From contig NZ_SISK01000004.1 in the NCBI RefSeq assembly GCF_004310345.1, positions 124,001 to 188,000 of the forward strand: a stretch of DNA of 64,000 bases, given 5' to 3'. Source of the DNA: Paracoccus subflavus (GTDB lineage: Bacteria; Pseudomonadota; Alphaproteobacteria; Rhodobacterales; Rhodobacteraceae). The translations under genes and the position numbers were made by a program. The notes under the pieces are model-generated. The model was not told the DNA's origin. It saw only the letters and a list, made by a program, of their open reading frames with translations, and did not search any database. Of this stretch, positions 1 to 9,281 are shown one piece after another (within the stretch, counting starts at the first letter, position 1; each line of letters begins with the position of its first letter).

Positions 1-230
1 AGCCCGCCAATGTCGCGCCCGGCCAGCAGATAGGTTCCGCTGCTGGGGCGGTCCAGACAGCCCAGGATGTTCATCAGCGTTGTCTTGCCCGATCCCGAGG
101 CGCCCATGATCGCCACGTATTCGCCGGGCATGACCGTCAGGTCCACGTCGCGCAGCACGGTCAGTTCGCCGTCGCCAGACCGATAGCTGCGCCCGATCCC
201 CGACAGGCGGATGGCTGGCCGGTCGTCCAT
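1..230 (-). CDS. ABC transporter ATP-binding protein, MacB/LolD-type (partial)
   Basis: Only the first 76 or so residues are inside the window; the gene runs off the left edge. The translation shows an ABC ATPase start with a Walker A motif GASGSGKTT at about residues 43-51, followed by the [13 protein letters not shown] stretch typical of the MacB/LolD/FtsE group. Its ATG lies 3 bases after the stop of the membrane-fusion gene upstream, so the two are co-transcribed. By family knowledge this ATPase (alone or fused to a permease) powers a MacAB-like tripartite efflux or lipoprotein-handling machine. Whether it is the fused MacB or a stand-alone ATPase cannot be seen. Confidence 0.9.
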   Translation of the reverse strand, partial: MDDRPAIRLSGIGRSYRSGDGELTVLRDVDLTVMPGEYVAIMGASGSGKTTLMNILGCLDRPSSGTYLLAGRDIGG

Positions 231-233
231 GGA

Positions 234-1439
234 TCAGCCCCGCATCCCGCGCGCCAGCGGGCTGCGGCCGGAGGGGCCGGCAGGCGCGTCCGCCGTGCCG
301 GTGACGACGGTTTCGCCTTCGGCCAGGCCTTCGGTGATCTCGGCAATGACCTTGTCGTTCAGCCCGACGCTGACCACCCGTTCGGACAGCGTGCCGTCGC
401 TGCCCTGCACCTGCAGGCGATAGCGCCCGTCATCCTGCGGATCGCCAAGTGCCATGGATGGTACCGTCAGCACGTCCTGCGCGGCGCCCATGACGATATG
501 CACCTCGGCCGTCATATAGGTGCGCAGGTGGCCGTCCGGGTTGGGGACGGTAAAGCGGCCGTTGTAATAGACCGCCCCGGACGACGATGCAGAGGCCGGG
601 GACGTGCCGCCGATGCTGGAATCGTTGACGATGCTGTCGGGGGCGGGGGCCACCGATTCCAGAACCGCGTCATGGCGTCGGTCGGGCGCGCCCAGCACGG
701 TGAACCAGACCGGCTGGCCCGGCTGGACCCGGCCGATGTCGGCCTCAGAGATCTGGGCATGAACCTCCATCCGCGTGAGGTCGCCCAGGACCGCGATGGT
801 GGGGGCCGACTGCGCGGCGTTCACCGTCTGGCCCTGCTGGGCGGTGATCGCCAGAACCGTGCCGTCGCCGGGGGCGGTGATCCGAGTATAGGCCAGATTT
901 GCCTGCGCCGTCCGGATCGCGATCCGGGCCTGATCGATCTGCGCGTCAAGCGCCGCGATCTGCGCCTGGGCCACGGCCACGTTCGACACCGCGGTGTCGT
1001 ATTCGGCCTGCAAGGTCAGGTTGCTGGTTTGCAGCCGTTCCAGGCGGGCCAGCGTCCGCTGCGCCAGATCCAGGGTCGATTCCCGCTCGCGCCGCTGCGC
1101 CTCGGCCACGGCCAGATCGGATTCCGCGGCCCGCAGGGCATTTTGCTGGTTGACCGAATCGATCTCGGCAATCAGGTCGCCCCGCCGGACGGTCTGGCCC
1201 AGTTCGACGGCGATGCGGGTGATCCGCCCGGATGCCTGCGCCCCCACCGCAACCAGATTGCGCGGCTTGAGGGTGCCTTGGGCCAGCACCGTCACCTCGA
1301 TATCGGCGCGGGCGACGGGCGAGGTCAGGATCTGCGCGCCGCTGTCGGATGTCTGGCCCACGCCGATCGCCGCCGCCCCCGCCGCCAGCAGCCCGCCGGC
1401 GGCCAGTCCTATCAACCCCAACCGAAATGCGCGCCGCAT
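234..1439 (-). CDS. Efflux periplasmic adaptor, MacA/HlyD family
   Basis: A 401-residue membrane-fusion protein. Residues 5-25 form one hydrophobic segment, an uncleaved anchor or signal. A lipoyl-like half follows (VLAQGTLKPRNLVAVGAQ, about 51-68), then a long Ala/Gln/Arg-rich coiled-coil hairpin (about 95-195), the second lipoyl half (ITAPGDGTVLAI) and a beta-barrel region. This is the MacA/HlyD layout. It would connect the inner-membrane ABC transporter encoded 3 bases downstream to an outer-membrane channel in the periplasm. The substrate (macrolide, peptide or lipid) cannot be told. The 133 bases upstream would hold the promoter of the pair. Confidence 0.9.
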   Translation of the reverse strand: MRRAFRLGLIGLAAGGLLAAGAAAIGVGQTSDSGAQILTSPVARADIEVTVLAQGTLKPRNLVAVGAQASGRITRIAVELGQTVRRGDLIAEIDSVNQQNALRAAESDLAVAEAQRRERESTLDLAQRTLARLERLQTSNLTLQAEYDTAVSNVAVAQAQIAALDAQIDQARIAIRTAQANLAYTRITAPGDGTVLAITAQQGQTVNAAQSAPTIAVLGDLTRMEVHAQISEADIGRVQPGQPVWFTVLGAPDRRHDAVLESVAPAPDSIVNDSSIGGTSPASASSSGAVYYNGRFTVPNPDGHLRTYMTAEVHIVMGAAQDVLTVPSMALGDPQDDGRYRLQVQGSDGTLSERVVSVGLNDKVIAEITEGLAEGETVVTGTADAPAGPSGRSPLARGMRG

Positions 1440-1572
1440 GAAACCGCCTTATCCCGCCGTCCGTATCCGGCCGTCCGTATCCGAAAGATAAGAGGGATTC
1501 GATCAAATCCAATGGCCCAGTGCCTTGCCGGCACATCACACCCTGATGCACGATCGCCTGTGTCAGCCGATG

Positions 1573-3024
1573 TCACTGTATCCCCCGCACCGCCGGATAG
1601 GCGGCACGGAAGGCCTGATGGGCCGCGTCAAAGGCGTCGCGCAGCGCGGCGTCGGGGGCGATCTCGTCAATCACGCCCGGCGCAGTCATCACGTCGGCGA
1701 TGCTGCCCGACCCGGCTGCCACCATGCCCAGCCGCGCCGCGCCCAGCGCCGCGCCGAATTCCCCATCGGCTGGCAGGGTCAGGGTCGCATCCAGCGTGGT
1801 GGCAATCACCTGCAGCCAGTATCGCGACCGCGCTCCGCCGCCGATGGCCATGATCCGGTCCAGCCGCGCACCGGTGGCCCGCAGCGCCTGGTGGCTGTCA
1901 CGCAGGCCAAGGGCCACCCCCTCCAGCACGGCGCGCACCATGTCGTCGCGTGTCGTGTCGGACCCCAGCCCCGTGAAGGCACCCCGGATCACCGCATCGT
2001 TGTGGGGGGTCCGTTCGCCCGACAGATAGGGCAGGAATCGTACCGGTCCGGGGGCCTGCACCGCATCGCCCAAGGGCGCCGTCAGATCCGCAGGCCGCGT
2101 CCCGGTTATCCGCGACAGCCAGTTCAGGCTGTCGGTGGCCGACAGCATGACCCCCATCTGATACCATGTGTCCGGCACCGCATGGCAGAAGGTGTGCAGC
2201 GCCGTGTCGGGTGCGGGATGGTATCCGTCCCGTGCCGCCAGCAATACGCCCGATGTTCCCAGCGACACGAAACCCTGTCCCTCGGTCATGGCGCCGATCC
2301 CGCAGGCGGCGGCTGCGTTGTCGCCCGCCCCGCCTGCCACCAGGACCGGACGGGACAGGCCCCAGGCCCGCGCCAGATCCGTACGAAGCTGGCCCGCGGG
2401 GGCCGACCCCTCGACCAGGCGCGGCATCTGGTCGCGGCGCATGTGGCCCGCCGCCAGCAGCGCGTCCGACCAGTCCCGCGTCCCGGTATCCAGCCAGGAC
2501 GTGCCCGAGGCGTCGGACATGTCGGTGACGTGATCGCCGGTCAGATACAGGTTCAGATAGGCGGCGGGCAGTAGCACCCGGGCAATGCGGGCATGGTTTT
2601 CGGGCTCGTGGTCCCGGACCCATTCAAGCTTGGGCGCGGTGAAACCCGGAAAGACGATGTTGCCCGACAGGTCGCGGAAATCGGGAATGGCGTCCAGCCG
2701 CGCGGCCTGTTGGTGGCTGCGGGTGTCGTTCCACAGGATGCAGGGGCGGATCACCCGGTCGCCATCGTCCAGCAGCGTGGCGCCATGCATGTGCCCGGCA
2801 ACGCCGATACCGCGCAGGGCCGAGAATTCCGGGTGGCGGTCGCGCAGTTCGGACACCGCCGTTTCAAGCGCCGCGATCCAGTCGGCGGGGTTCTGTTCTG
2901 ACCAGCCGGACCGGGGATGGCTGACGGGGTAATGCCGTTCGGTCGATCCGACCGGCTGGCCGGCGCCGTCCACCAGCAGGGCCCGCAGCCCCGAGGTGCC
3001 CAGATCGATTCCCAGAAAGCTCAT
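1573..3024 (-). CDS. xylB: Xylulokinase
   Basis: A 483-residue FGGY-family sugar kinase, the normal length for XylB. The N-terminus has the phosphate-binding GIDLGTSGLRALL motif (residues 5-17) and the conserved GGAGDNAAAACG motif places the likely catalytic Asp at residue 235, matching E. coli Asp233. It phosphorylates D-xylulose to D-xylulose 5-phosphate, which enters the pentose phosphate pathway. The ATG at 3024 was chosen over longer upstream reading because residue 1 of the kinase fold begins here. It lies 49 bases downstream of a HAD phosphatase gene on the same strand. This pairing is common in polyol gene clusters of Rhodobacterales, but no polyol transporter or dehydrogenase is adjacent here. 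Confidence 0.93.
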   Translation of the reverse strand: MSFLGIDLGTSGLRALLVDGAGQPVGSTERHYPVSHPRSGWSEQNPADWIAALETAVSELRDRHPEFSALRGIGVAGHMHGATLLDDGDRVIRPCILWNDTRSHQQAARLDAIPDFRDLSGNIVFPGFTAPKLEWVRDHEPENHARIARVLLPAAYLNLYLTGDHVTDMSDASGTSWLDTGTRDWSDALLAAGHMRRDQMPRLVEGSAPAGQLRTDLARAWGLSRPVLVAGGAGDNAAAACGIGAMTEGQGFVSLGTSGVLLAARDGYHPAPDTALHTFCHAVPDTWYQMGVMLSATDSLNWLSRITGTRPADLTAPLGDAVQAPGPVRFLPYLSGERTPHNDAVIRGAFTGLGSDTTRDDMVRAVLEGVALGLRDSHQALRATGARLDRIMAIGGGARSRYWLQVIATTLDATLTLPADGEFGAALGAARLGMVAAGSGSIADVMTAPGVIDEIAPDAALRDAFDAAHQAFRAAYPAVRGIQ

Positions 3025-3073
3025 CGTCGTGACCTCCGCGCCGTCGCATTCGTGCCGGATCGGCGAGGCCGCG

Positions 3074-3766
3074 TCAAACGCCGGAAGGCTGCCGGTCAAC
3101 CAGGGTATCGACCATCCCGTCCAGGGTCGGCAGCACCGAGGCGGCCCCCGCATCGCGCAGCCGCCGCGCGTGATCCTCGCGCATCCCGTCCAGATGGCTG
3201 CCGCCGGTAAAGCCCACGGCGTGCATTCCCGCGGCCCGCGCCCCGGCGATGCCATGCGGCGAATCCTCCATCACCGCGCAGGCCTCGGGCGCGATGCCCA
3301 GACGTGCGGCGGCCAGCAGGAACAGGTCCGGCGCGGGCTTGCCATGACGCACCTGATCGGCGCTGAACACGTTGGGACCGAAGCGTCCGGCCAGACCTGC
3401 CACCTGCAACGTGAGGCTCAGGCGACGGATCGAGCTGCCGGTGGCGATCGCCACCGCGATGTCCCGCGCCGCAAGATCGTCCAGAATCCCGAAAATACCG
3501 GGAATCACCCGCAGCTCGGCTGGATAGCGTGCCATCAGCCGGTCCTCGAACCGTTCGACAAAGCCCGGCAGGTCGCGGCCCAGCAGGTCGCTGATATGGC
3601 TGACGATGGACTGGATCGACACGCCCAGGAACCGCTTGCGCAGGTCGTCAGGGGTGGCCGGCAGTCCTTCGGCGATGATCATGTCGGCCAGAATCTCCAG
3701 CGACAGCGGCTCGCTGTCCACCAGGCAGCCGTCCATGTCGAAGATCACGGCGTGGATATGGCTCAT
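3074..3766 (-). CDS. HAD-superfamily sugar-phosphate phosphatase/phosphomutase-like
   Basis: A 230-residue HAD subfamily IA hydrolase. Motif I FDMDGCLVDSEP (Asp10 and Asp12), motif II ATGSS near residue 113, the lysine of GKPAPDLF and motif IV VMEDSPHGIAGARAAGM are all present, so it should be active. It resembles beta-phosphoglucomutase and the CbbY/GS1-like sugar phosphatases. Since it directly precedes xylB on the same strand, a pentulose or polyol phosphate is the likely substrate, but this is inference. The ATG at 3766 gives the compact HAD N-terminus; an extension to 3880 would overlap the divergent gene. Confidence 0.85.
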   Translation of the reverse strand: MSHIHAVIFDMDGCLVDSEPLSLEILADMIIAEGLPATPDDLRKRFLGVSIQSIVSHISDLLGRDLPGFVERFEDRLMARYPAELRVIPGIFGILDDLAARDIAVAIATGSSIRRLSLTLQVAGLAGRFGPNVFSADQVRHGKPAPDLFLLAAARLGIAPEACAVMEDSPHGIAGARAAGMHAVGFTGGSHLDGMREDHARRLRDAGAASVLPTLDGMVDTLVDRQPSGV

Positions 3767-3854
3767 GCTTGCATCCGCTATCGGTAACACCGGGGTCTTC
3801 TTACAGACATCGGCTTCGGATGACAAACCACGCAGGCTGCGATAGGTCCAAGCC

Positions 3855-4616
3855 ATGATTCCGGCCCACCATCGCCCCATTCCAGAACTGTTCGTGTCCC
3901 CCGACGCGATCCGCGCCTTGCAGGAGGATGCGGCCAGACTGCCCGCCTGGACGATGGACCAGGGACAGGCGGACGAACTGGCGCTGCTGCTGACGGGGGG
4001 ATGCGCGCCCCTGCGGGGCTATATGACCCAGATCCAGCATGACGAGGTTGTGGGGGGTGCGGTGTTGCCATGGCCCGCGCCCTTGGTGCTGACGGTCGGC
4101 GACGACCTCGGCAACCAGGTTTCGCCGGGCGAAGACATCGCCCTGCGCGACAGGGGGGGAAGGGTTCTGGCGGTGATGTCGGTGACGGACCGTTGGAGAA
4201 CGGGGCCGGTCCGGCTGGGTGGCCGGGTCAAGGGGCTGCGCCGGCCTGACCATCCCGGCCCGAACGGAATGCGCGCCCTGTGGCGTGCCCGGAACGCGGC
4301 GCGCGTCCTGTCGGTGCAGCCCGGTGATGCCGGAGACATCGGCGCCGCTGCCGGTCTGGCCCGACGGCTGGATGCCGCCCTGCTGATCCAGCCTTTTCCG
4401 GGCGTGCATATCGACCTGCCCGACGACGCGGTGATAGCGCCCTTGCCGATCGCCCCGCCGGAGGGGCCGCACCGCCTTCTGTGGCAGGGCGCGGTGGCCC
4501 GCAATTTCGGGGCAACGCATCTTTTGGTGGAAAACGATCCTGCGGGGCGCGATCTTCTGGACCGGCATCGGGCCGCCATCGGAGTGCGGGCGGTCATGCC
4601 CGCCGACATGGCCTGA
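3855..4616 (+). CDS. Degenerate ATP-sulfurylase-like protein (PUA-like domain, catalytic motif absent)
   Basis: A 253-residue protein whose first 115 or so residues match the PUA-like N-terminal domain of ATP sulfurylase (ELFVSPDAIRAL, LLTGGCAPLRGYM, the DLGNQVSPGEDIALRD stretch). The rest looks like a shortened catalytic domain: a segment FGATHLLVENDPAG sits where active enzymes have GxTHFIVGRDHAG, and WRARNAARVLSV stands where the nucleotide-binding QTRNPxHRAH loop should be. Both signature histidine motifs are gone and the C-terminus is missing. It is therefore unlikely to make APS; a binding or regulatory role, or decay, is possible. It is divergent from the HAD gene with 88 bases between. 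Confidence 0.65.
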   Translation: MIPAHHRPIPELFVSPDAIRALQEDAARLPAWTMDQGQADELALLLTGGCAPLRGYMTQIQHDEVVGGAVLPWPAPLVLTVGDDLGNQVSPGEDIALRDRGGRVLAVMSVTDRWRTGPVRLGGRVKGLRRPDHPGPNGMRALWRARNAARVLSVQPGDAGDIGAAAGLARRLDAALLIQPFPGVHIDLPDDAVIAPLPIAPPEGPHRLLWQGAVARNFGATHLLVENDPAGRDLLDRHRAAIGVRAVMPADMA

Positions 4617-4638
4617 CCCGGCGCAGCGGCGCGCAGGG

Positions 4639-4866
4639 TCAGTGAACGCTGACCGGAGTCAATTCATTCTGCCGGGCCAGCATGAAGGCCAGCGACCGTT
4701 CCTTCACCAGCGCCAGGCGTTCCCCGTCGGCGTCATGGACGGCATACATGCTGGCCACGCCGCCCAACTGGTCGCGAATCTCGCGTGGCAGGCTGCGGGT
4801 TTCGACCTGCCGGACATAAACGGTCTTTTCCGGGTCGATGCCGCTGAAATCGAATTTCGTATCCAT
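4639..4866 (-). CDS. DUF1150 family protein
   Basis: A 75-residue protein matching the DUF1150 family found in alphaproteobacteria (core VRQVETRSLPREIRDQLGG, then a YAVHDADGERLAL strand pair). Function is unknown. It follows the small heat shock protein gene by 12 bases on the same strand, an arrangement seen widely in this class, so it probably shares the heat-shock promoter and may assist in the stress response. No signal peptide or membrane segment is visible. Confidence 0.85.
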   Translation of the reverse strand: MDTKFDFSGIDPEKTVYVRQVETRSLPREIRDQLGGVASMYAVHDADGERLALVKERSLAFMLARQNELTPVSVH

Positions 4867-4878
4867 GATGATCCCCTG

Positions 4879-5289
4879 TTACCGGCGGCTGATAGGAATG
4901 GTCTGGACGACCTGCTGCGGCTGGACCCGCCTGAGATCCACATGCAGCAGACCGTTCTCGATCTGCGCCCCCTCGACCTCGACCCCGTCGGCCAGAACGA
5001 AGCTGCGCTGGAACGCCCGTGCGGCGATGCCGCGGTGAAGGAACACCCGCTCCTCTTCGGGTTCCGCCATCCTGCCGCGGATGACAAGCTGGCGATCCTC
5101 GGTGGTGACGGAAAGATCCGCTTCGGAAAAGCCCGCAACCGCCAGCGTGATGCGGAAACCATCGGGCGCGACATGTTCGATATTATAGGGGGGATAGCCC
5201 TCGGCGCCCTTGGCCGCCCGTTCGGCCAGACGCTCGAGCTGGTCGAAACCCAGCAGATAGGGATGCGCCCCCAGAGAGATCTTGGTCAT
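4879..5289 (-). CDS. Small heat shock protein, Hsp20/IbpA family
   Basis: A 136-residue protein with an alpha-crystallin domain at about residues 33-130. Visible markers are the N-terminal YNIEHVAPDGFRITLAVAGF strand, the RQLVIRGR strand, the RGIAARAFQRSF loop (the usual AxRxFxRxF motif) and the ENGLLHVDL strand. It should act as an ATP-independent holdase in the cytoplasm that keeps unfolded proteins soluble. It heads a two-gene unit with DUF1150. The 247-base divergent gap upstream must hold the promoter; I could not assign a convincing RpoH box. Confidence 0.92.
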   Translation of the reverse strand: MTKISLGAHPYLLGFDQLERLAERAAKGAEGYPPYNIEHVAPDGFRITLAVAGFSEADLSVTTEDRQLVIRGRMAEPEEERVFLHRGIAARAFQRSFVLADGVEVEGAQIENGLLHVDLRRVQPQQVVQTIPISRR

Positions 5290-5536
5290 CCTCAGCCCTT
5301 TCCGTCAAAGCGACTGTTTCGGTGGATCCCGGTTTCAGGCGATCCGCGTGGCATGGATATGTGGTCGCCGTCACAGGCCGACAAGAGGGGGCGGAATGCC
5401 GCCGGAAAAGCGTTGCTTTTGCAAGACATTCGCAAGGCTTTCGGCGCGGCCGTCGAACAGCGATGTTAACAGCACAGGTTCGGCGCGCTATGATGGGCGG
5501 CAACCTAGGGTCAACCGTCCAGACGGGCCATGCCAG

Positions 5537-5755
5537 ATGAACATCCACCCCGAAATGTCCCGCGACGAAATCGCCCGCGCCCGCCTCGAGGCGCTGAAAT
5601 GCGAACATCGCGACCTTGACGAGGCGATTGCGGCATTGTCTGCCCAGCAGTTGACCTCTTCGCTGGCCTTGCAGCGGCTGAAAAAGCAAAAGCTGATGCT
5701 CAAGGACCAGATCGCCCGGCTCGAGGATGAGATCACCCCCGACATCATCGCCTGA
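5537..5755 (+). CDS. YdcH family protein (DUF465)
   Basis: A 72-residue helical protein. Its core, EALKCEHRDLDEAIAAL followed by ALQRLKKQKLMLKDQIARLE, is the two-helix coiled-coil hairpin of the YdcH/DUF465 family; function is not established. The ATG at 5537 was chosen because it starts directly before the helical region; the reading frame continues further upstream without a plausible ribosome site. It is 53 bases ahead of purE on the same strand and divergent from hsp20. Confidence 0.82.
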   Translation: MNIHPEMSRDEIARARLEALKCEHRDLDEAIAALSAQQLTSSLALQRLKKQKLMLKDQIARLEDEITPDIIA

Positions 5756-5808
5756 TTGCGGCCCCGCGCCCTGCGCGCTAGGACGGGCAGGCAATCGCGG
5801 GGGACTTG

Positions 5809-6294
5809 ATGGACAAACCGGTGGGCATCATCATGGGCAGCCAGTCGGACTGGCCCACCATGCGCGAGGCTGCGGCGATCCTGGACGACCTGGGCGTGGG
5901 CTATGAATCCCGCATCGTCAGCGCGCACCGCACCCCCGACCGGCTGTGGGACTATGGCAGGACGGCGGTTGCGCGCGGCCTGCGGGTCATCATCGCCGGG
6001 GCCGGGGGCGCGGCCCATCTGCCGGGCATGATGGCGTCCAAGACCCGCATTCCGGTGATTGGCGTGCCGGTGCAGACCAAGGCCCTGTCGGGCGTCGATT
6101 CGCTTTATTCCATCGTGCAGATGCCCAAGGGCTATCCGGTCGCCACCATGGCCATCGGCGCGGCCGGCGCGGCCAATGCCGGGCTGATGGCGGCGGGCAT
6201 CCTGGCGCTGACCGACCCGGCGCTGGCGCAGCGGCTGGATGCCTGGCGCCAGGCCCTGTCCGATTCCATCCCCGAGGAGCCGCGCGATGACTGA
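5809..6294 (+). CDS. purE: N5-carboxyaminoimidazole ribonucleotide mutase
   Basis: A 161-residue class I PurE. It carries the [13 protein letters not shown] substrate-binding loop (about residues 4-16), the SAHRTPD motif with the catalytic histidine, and the [14 protein letters not shown] loop. It converts N5-CAIR to CAIR in purine synthesis, acting right after PurK. The ATG at 5809 is preferred to the TTG at 5806 directly before it. It overlaps purK by 8 bases, so translation of the pair is coupled. Confidence 0.95.
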   Translation: MDKPVGIIMGSQSDWPTMREAAAILDDLGVGYESRIVSAHRTPDRLWDYGRTAVARGLRVIIAGAGGAAHLPGMMASKTRIPVIGVPVQTKALSGVDSLYSIVQMPKGYPVATMAIGAAGAANAGLMAAGILALTDPALAQRLDAWRQALSDSIPEEPRDD

Positions 6295-7321
6295 GGTCCG
6301 CACCATCGGCATCCTGGGCGGCGGCCAACTGGGCCGGATGCTGTCGGTCGCCGCCAGCCGCCTGGGACTGCGCTGCCACATCTACGAACCGGGGGCGGCG
6401 CCGGCGGGCGATGTGGCCTGGCGGATCACGAATGCGCCTTACGAGGATCAGGACGCCCTGCGCGTCTTTGCCGACAGCGTGGACGTGATCACCTATGAAT
6501 TCGAGAACGTGCCGACCTCGGCGCTGGATCTGCTGGAACGGGTTCGGCTGATCCGCCCGGACCGTCGGGCGCTGGCCGTGTCGCAGGACAGGCTGACCGA
6601 AAAGACCTTCCTGAACGACATCGGCCTGACGACCGCCCCCTTTGCCGATGTCCCGACCCAAGCCGACCTGCCTGCCGCCATCGCCGCCATCGGCCGCCCG
6701 TCGATTCTCAAGACCCGCCGCCTGGGCTATGACGGCAAGGGTCAGGTGCGCGTCGGCGACGGCCCGGTCGAATGGACAGGCGCGCCCTCGGTCCTGGAAG
6801 GATTTGTCGATTTCAGCGCCGAAATCAGCGTCATCATCGCGCGCAACGCGGACGGGCAGGTGGCGGCCTTCGATCCCGGCCTGAACCTGCACCAGGGCGG
6901 CATCCTGCGCACCACCACCGTGCCTTGCGGGCTGCCCGGCAAGGTCACGACCGACGCCGTTCTGATCGCCGCCCGCATTGCCAATGCGCTGGATTACACG
7001 GGCGTCATGGGGGTGGAACTGTTCGTGACCCCTGGCGGGCTGATCGTGAACGAGATCGCGCCGCGGGTCCACAATTCCGGCCACTGGACCCAGGCAGGCT
7101 GCGCCGTCGATCAGTTCGAGCAGCATATCCGCGCCGTCGCCGGCCTGCCGCTGGGCGACGGCAAACGCTATGCGGATGTGGTGATGGAGAACCTGATCGG
7201 GGACGATGTGGACCGCGTGCCCGAGCTGCTGAAGTCGGCCGATACGCAAGTCCACCTTTACGGCAAGGGCGCGCCACGGCCGGGGCGGAAGATGGGCCAT
7301 GTGAACCGGATCACCGGATGA
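6287..7321 (+). CDS. purK: N5-carboxyaminoimidazole ribonucleotide synthase
   Basis: A 344-residue ATP-grasp enzyme. The [12 protein letters not shown] nucleotide-binding loop is at residues 7-18, the ITYEFENVP motif near residue 70, the ATP-grasp lysine segment [15 protein letters not shown] near 140, and the metal-binding [13 protein letters not shown] near 260. It uses ATP and bicarbonate to carboxylate AIR to N5-CAIR. The ATG at 6287 falls inside the last codons of purE (8-base overlap). The stop overlaps the start of the downstream Nudix gene in an ATGA. Confidence 0.95.
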   Translation: MTEVRTIGILGGGQLGRMLSVAASRLGLRCHIYEPGAAPAGDVAWRITNAPYEDQDALRVFADSVDVITYEFENVPTSALDLLERVRLIRPDRRALAVSQDRLTEKTFLNDIGLTTAPFADVPTQADLPAAIAAIGRPSILKTRRLGYDGKGQVRVGDGPVEWTGAPSVLEGFVDFSAEISVIIARNADGQVAAFDPGLNLHQGGILRTTTVPCGLPGKVTTDAVLIAARIANALDYTGVMGVELFVTPGGLIVNEIAPRVHNSGHWTQAGCAVDQFEQHIRAVAGLPLGDGKRYADVVMENLIGDDVDRVPELLKSADTQVHLYGKGAPRPGRKMGHVNRITG

Positions 7322-7758
7322 CACGGCCCCGGCTTGCTGTCCGGGCCGCGATCCTGCATGACGACCGGCTGTTGCTGGTGAACGCCTATCCGGGCGGGGA
7401 ATCCGACCTTTGGTGCCTGCCCGGCGGCGGCGTCGAACCGGGCCAGTCGCTGCCCGAAAACCTGATCCGCGAGGTGGCCGAGGAAACCGGCCTTGCCATC
7501 GCCGTCAGCGCCCCGATCCTGGTCAACGAATTCCACGACCCTGATCGCGGCTTCCATCAGGTCGAGATCATCTTCCGCGCCGCCCTGTCCGGCGGGGCCG
7601 GGATCGTCCTGAAAGACCCGGAAAAGGTGGTAAACCGCTTTGCCTGGGCGACGCGTGCCGAGCTGGCGAGATTGCGCCACAAGCCCGGACTGCTGGCGCG
7701 TGCGGTCTGGGGACAACATGCCGCCTGGTATGACCCGCTGGAAAGGATCGTCGGCTGA
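7318..7758 (+). CDS. Nudix hydrolase
   Basis: A 146-residue protein with a complete Nudix box: GGGVEPGQSLPENL then IREVAEETGL (about residues 38-61), which fits the GX5EX7REUXEEXGU pattern, so it can bind metal and cut nucleoside diphosphate linkages. The N-terminal strands LAVRAAILHDDRLLLVN and the WCLPGG turn are typical of the family. It starts at the ATG sharing bases with the purK stop, so it is translated as part of the purE-purK operon. Substrate is unknown; cleaning up damaged or excess nucleotides would suit the context. Confidence 0.9.
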   Translation: MTRPRLAVRAAILHDDRLLLVNAYPGGESDLWCLPGGGVEPGQSLPENLIREVAEETGLAIAVSAPILVNEFHDPDRGFHQVEIIFRAALSGGAGIVLKDPEKVVNRFAWATRAELARLRHKPGLLARAVWGQHAAWYDPLERIVG

Positions 7759-7787
7759 CGCAGGGCCTTTGCCGGAATATCCCCGGC

Positions 7788-9281
7788 TTACTCTGCCGCC
7801 TCGTTGACCGCCGTTTCCGATCCGGCCTTCATGCGGAACCCGCGTTCAAGCTGATCGAACGGCGCGACCGGATAGTCTCCGGAAAAGCAGGCGTCGCAAT
7901 ATTGCGGACTGGCATTGTTGCGCCCCCGCGCCTCGCCCACGGCACGATAAAGCCCGTCCAGCGACACGAAGGCCAGCGAATCGACGCCGATCCAGTTGCG
8001 CATCTCCTCGGGCGTCATGTTCGCGGCCAGCAGCTTGTCGCGGTCGGGCGTGTCCACGCCGTAAAAGCAGGGCCAGGCGGTGGGCGGGGACGCGATGCGG
8101 AAATGGACCTCGGCGGCGCCCGCGTCCAGGATCATGTCCTTGATCTTGCGGCTGGTGGTGCCGCGCACCACCGAATCGTCCACCAGAACCACGCGCTTGC
8201 CCGCGATCAGCGACCGGTTCACGTTCAGCTTCAGCCGCACGCCCATGTTGCGGATCTGCTCGGTCGGTTCGATGAAGGTGCGGCCCATGTACTGGTTGCG
8301 GATGATCCCCATGCCATAGGGAATGCCCGATTCCTGCGCGTAACCGATGGCGGCAGGTGTGCCGCTGTCGGGCACGGGGCAGACCAGATCGGCCTCGATG
8401 GGGGCTTCGCGCGCCAGTTCCACCCCGATCTGGCGGCGCGTTTCATAGACCGACCGCCCGCCGATGATCGAATCGGGGCGTGAGAAATAGACGTGCTCAA
8501 AAATGCAGAACCGCCCCTTGGAGGGACCAAAGGGACGCGATGATTCCACTGCGCCACGCGAAATGACGACCATCTCGCCCGGCTCGATCTCGCGCAGGAA
8601 ATCGGCGCCGATGATGTCCAGCGCACAGGTCTCGGATGCCAGCACGAAGCCGTCGTCGCCGACCTTGCCCAGCACCAGCGGGCGCACCCCCAGCGGGTCG
8701 CGCACCCCGATCAGCTTGGTGCGGGTCATGGCGATGACGGAAAACGCACCCTCGATCCGACGCAGCGCGTCCTTCATCCGCTCGGGGATGTTGCGCTGGA
8801 TGGATCGCGCCATCAGGTGGATGATGCATTCGCTGTCGCTGCTGGATTGAAAGATCGACCCGCGCTCGATCAGCTCACGCCGCAGGGCGGCGGCATTGGT
8901 GATGTTGCCGTTATGGGCGATGGCGCAGCCGCCCATGTGGAATTCGCCGAAAAACGGCTGAACGTCGCGGATCGCGGTGTTGGCCTTGGTGCCGGTCGTG
9001 GAATAGCGCACATGCCCGATGGCCAGCGGTCCCGGCAGGGTGGACATCACGTCGGCCTTGGTAAAGTTGTCGCGCACATAACCAAAGCGGTGGGCACTGT
9101 TGAATCCCTGTTCGGGATCATGGGCGACAATGCCGCCCGCCTCTTGCCCGCGATGCTGCAAGGCGTGCAGGCCCAGGGCCACGAAGTTCGACGCATCGGT
9201 GACGCCGATCGCCCCGAAGATTCCGCATTCCTCGTGCAGGCGATCGGAATCGAACGGGTGGGCCAGGAAGGGTTGCATCAT
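7788..9281 (-). CDS. purF: Amidophosphoribosyltransferase
   Basis: A 497-residue PurF, the first committed enzyme of purine synthesis (PRPP plus glutamine to phosphoribosylamine). A short propeptide ends before the catalytic Cys of EECGIFGAIG (about residue 19), the usual self-processed N-terminal nucleophile. The glutamine-amidotransferase half shows GHVRYSTTG and the phosphoribosyltransferase half shows VVLVDDSVVRGTTSRKI, the PRPP-binding loop. It lies downstream of radA and cvpA on the same strand, with 144 bases after cvpA, and converges on the Nudix gene. Confidence 0.96.
   Translation of the reverse strand: MMQPFLAHPFDSDRLHEECGIFGAIGVTDASNFVALGLHALQHRGQEAGGIVAHDPEQGFNSAHRFGYVRDNFTKADVMSTLPGPLAIGHVRYSTTGTKANTAIRDVQPFFGEFHMGGCAIAHNGNITNAAALRRELIERGSIFQSSSDSECIIHLMARSIQRNIPERMKDALRRIEGAFSVIAMTRTKLIGVRDPLGVRPLVLGKVGDDGFVLASETCALDIIGADFLREIEPGEMVVISRGAVESSRPFGPSKGRFCIFEHVYFSRPDSIIGGRSVYETRRQIGVELAREAPIEADLVCPVPDSGTPAAIGYAQESGIPYGMGIIRNQYMGRTFIEPTEQIRNMGVRLKLNVNRSLIAGKRVVLVDDSVVRGTTSRKIKDMILDAGAAEVHFRIASPPTAWPCFYGVDTPDRDKLLAANMTPEEMRNWIGVDSLAFVSLDGLYRAVGEARGRNNASPQYCDACFSGDYPVAPFDQLERGFRMKAGSETAVNEAAE

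Noticed and set aside
498..1853. Long plus-strand frame opposite the membrane-fusion gene
   Set aside because: Arg/Gly-rich translation typical of antisense frames in high-GC DNA; the minus-strand adaptor is clear and matches a known family.
5290..5536. Search for a RpoH promoter, ROSE-type thermometer or other element ahead of hsp20
   Set aside because: Only a short palindrome AAAAGC-GTT-GCTTTT at 5406-5420 was seen; no convincing -35/-10 heat-shock pair or U(U/C)GCU anti-SD helix could be supported.
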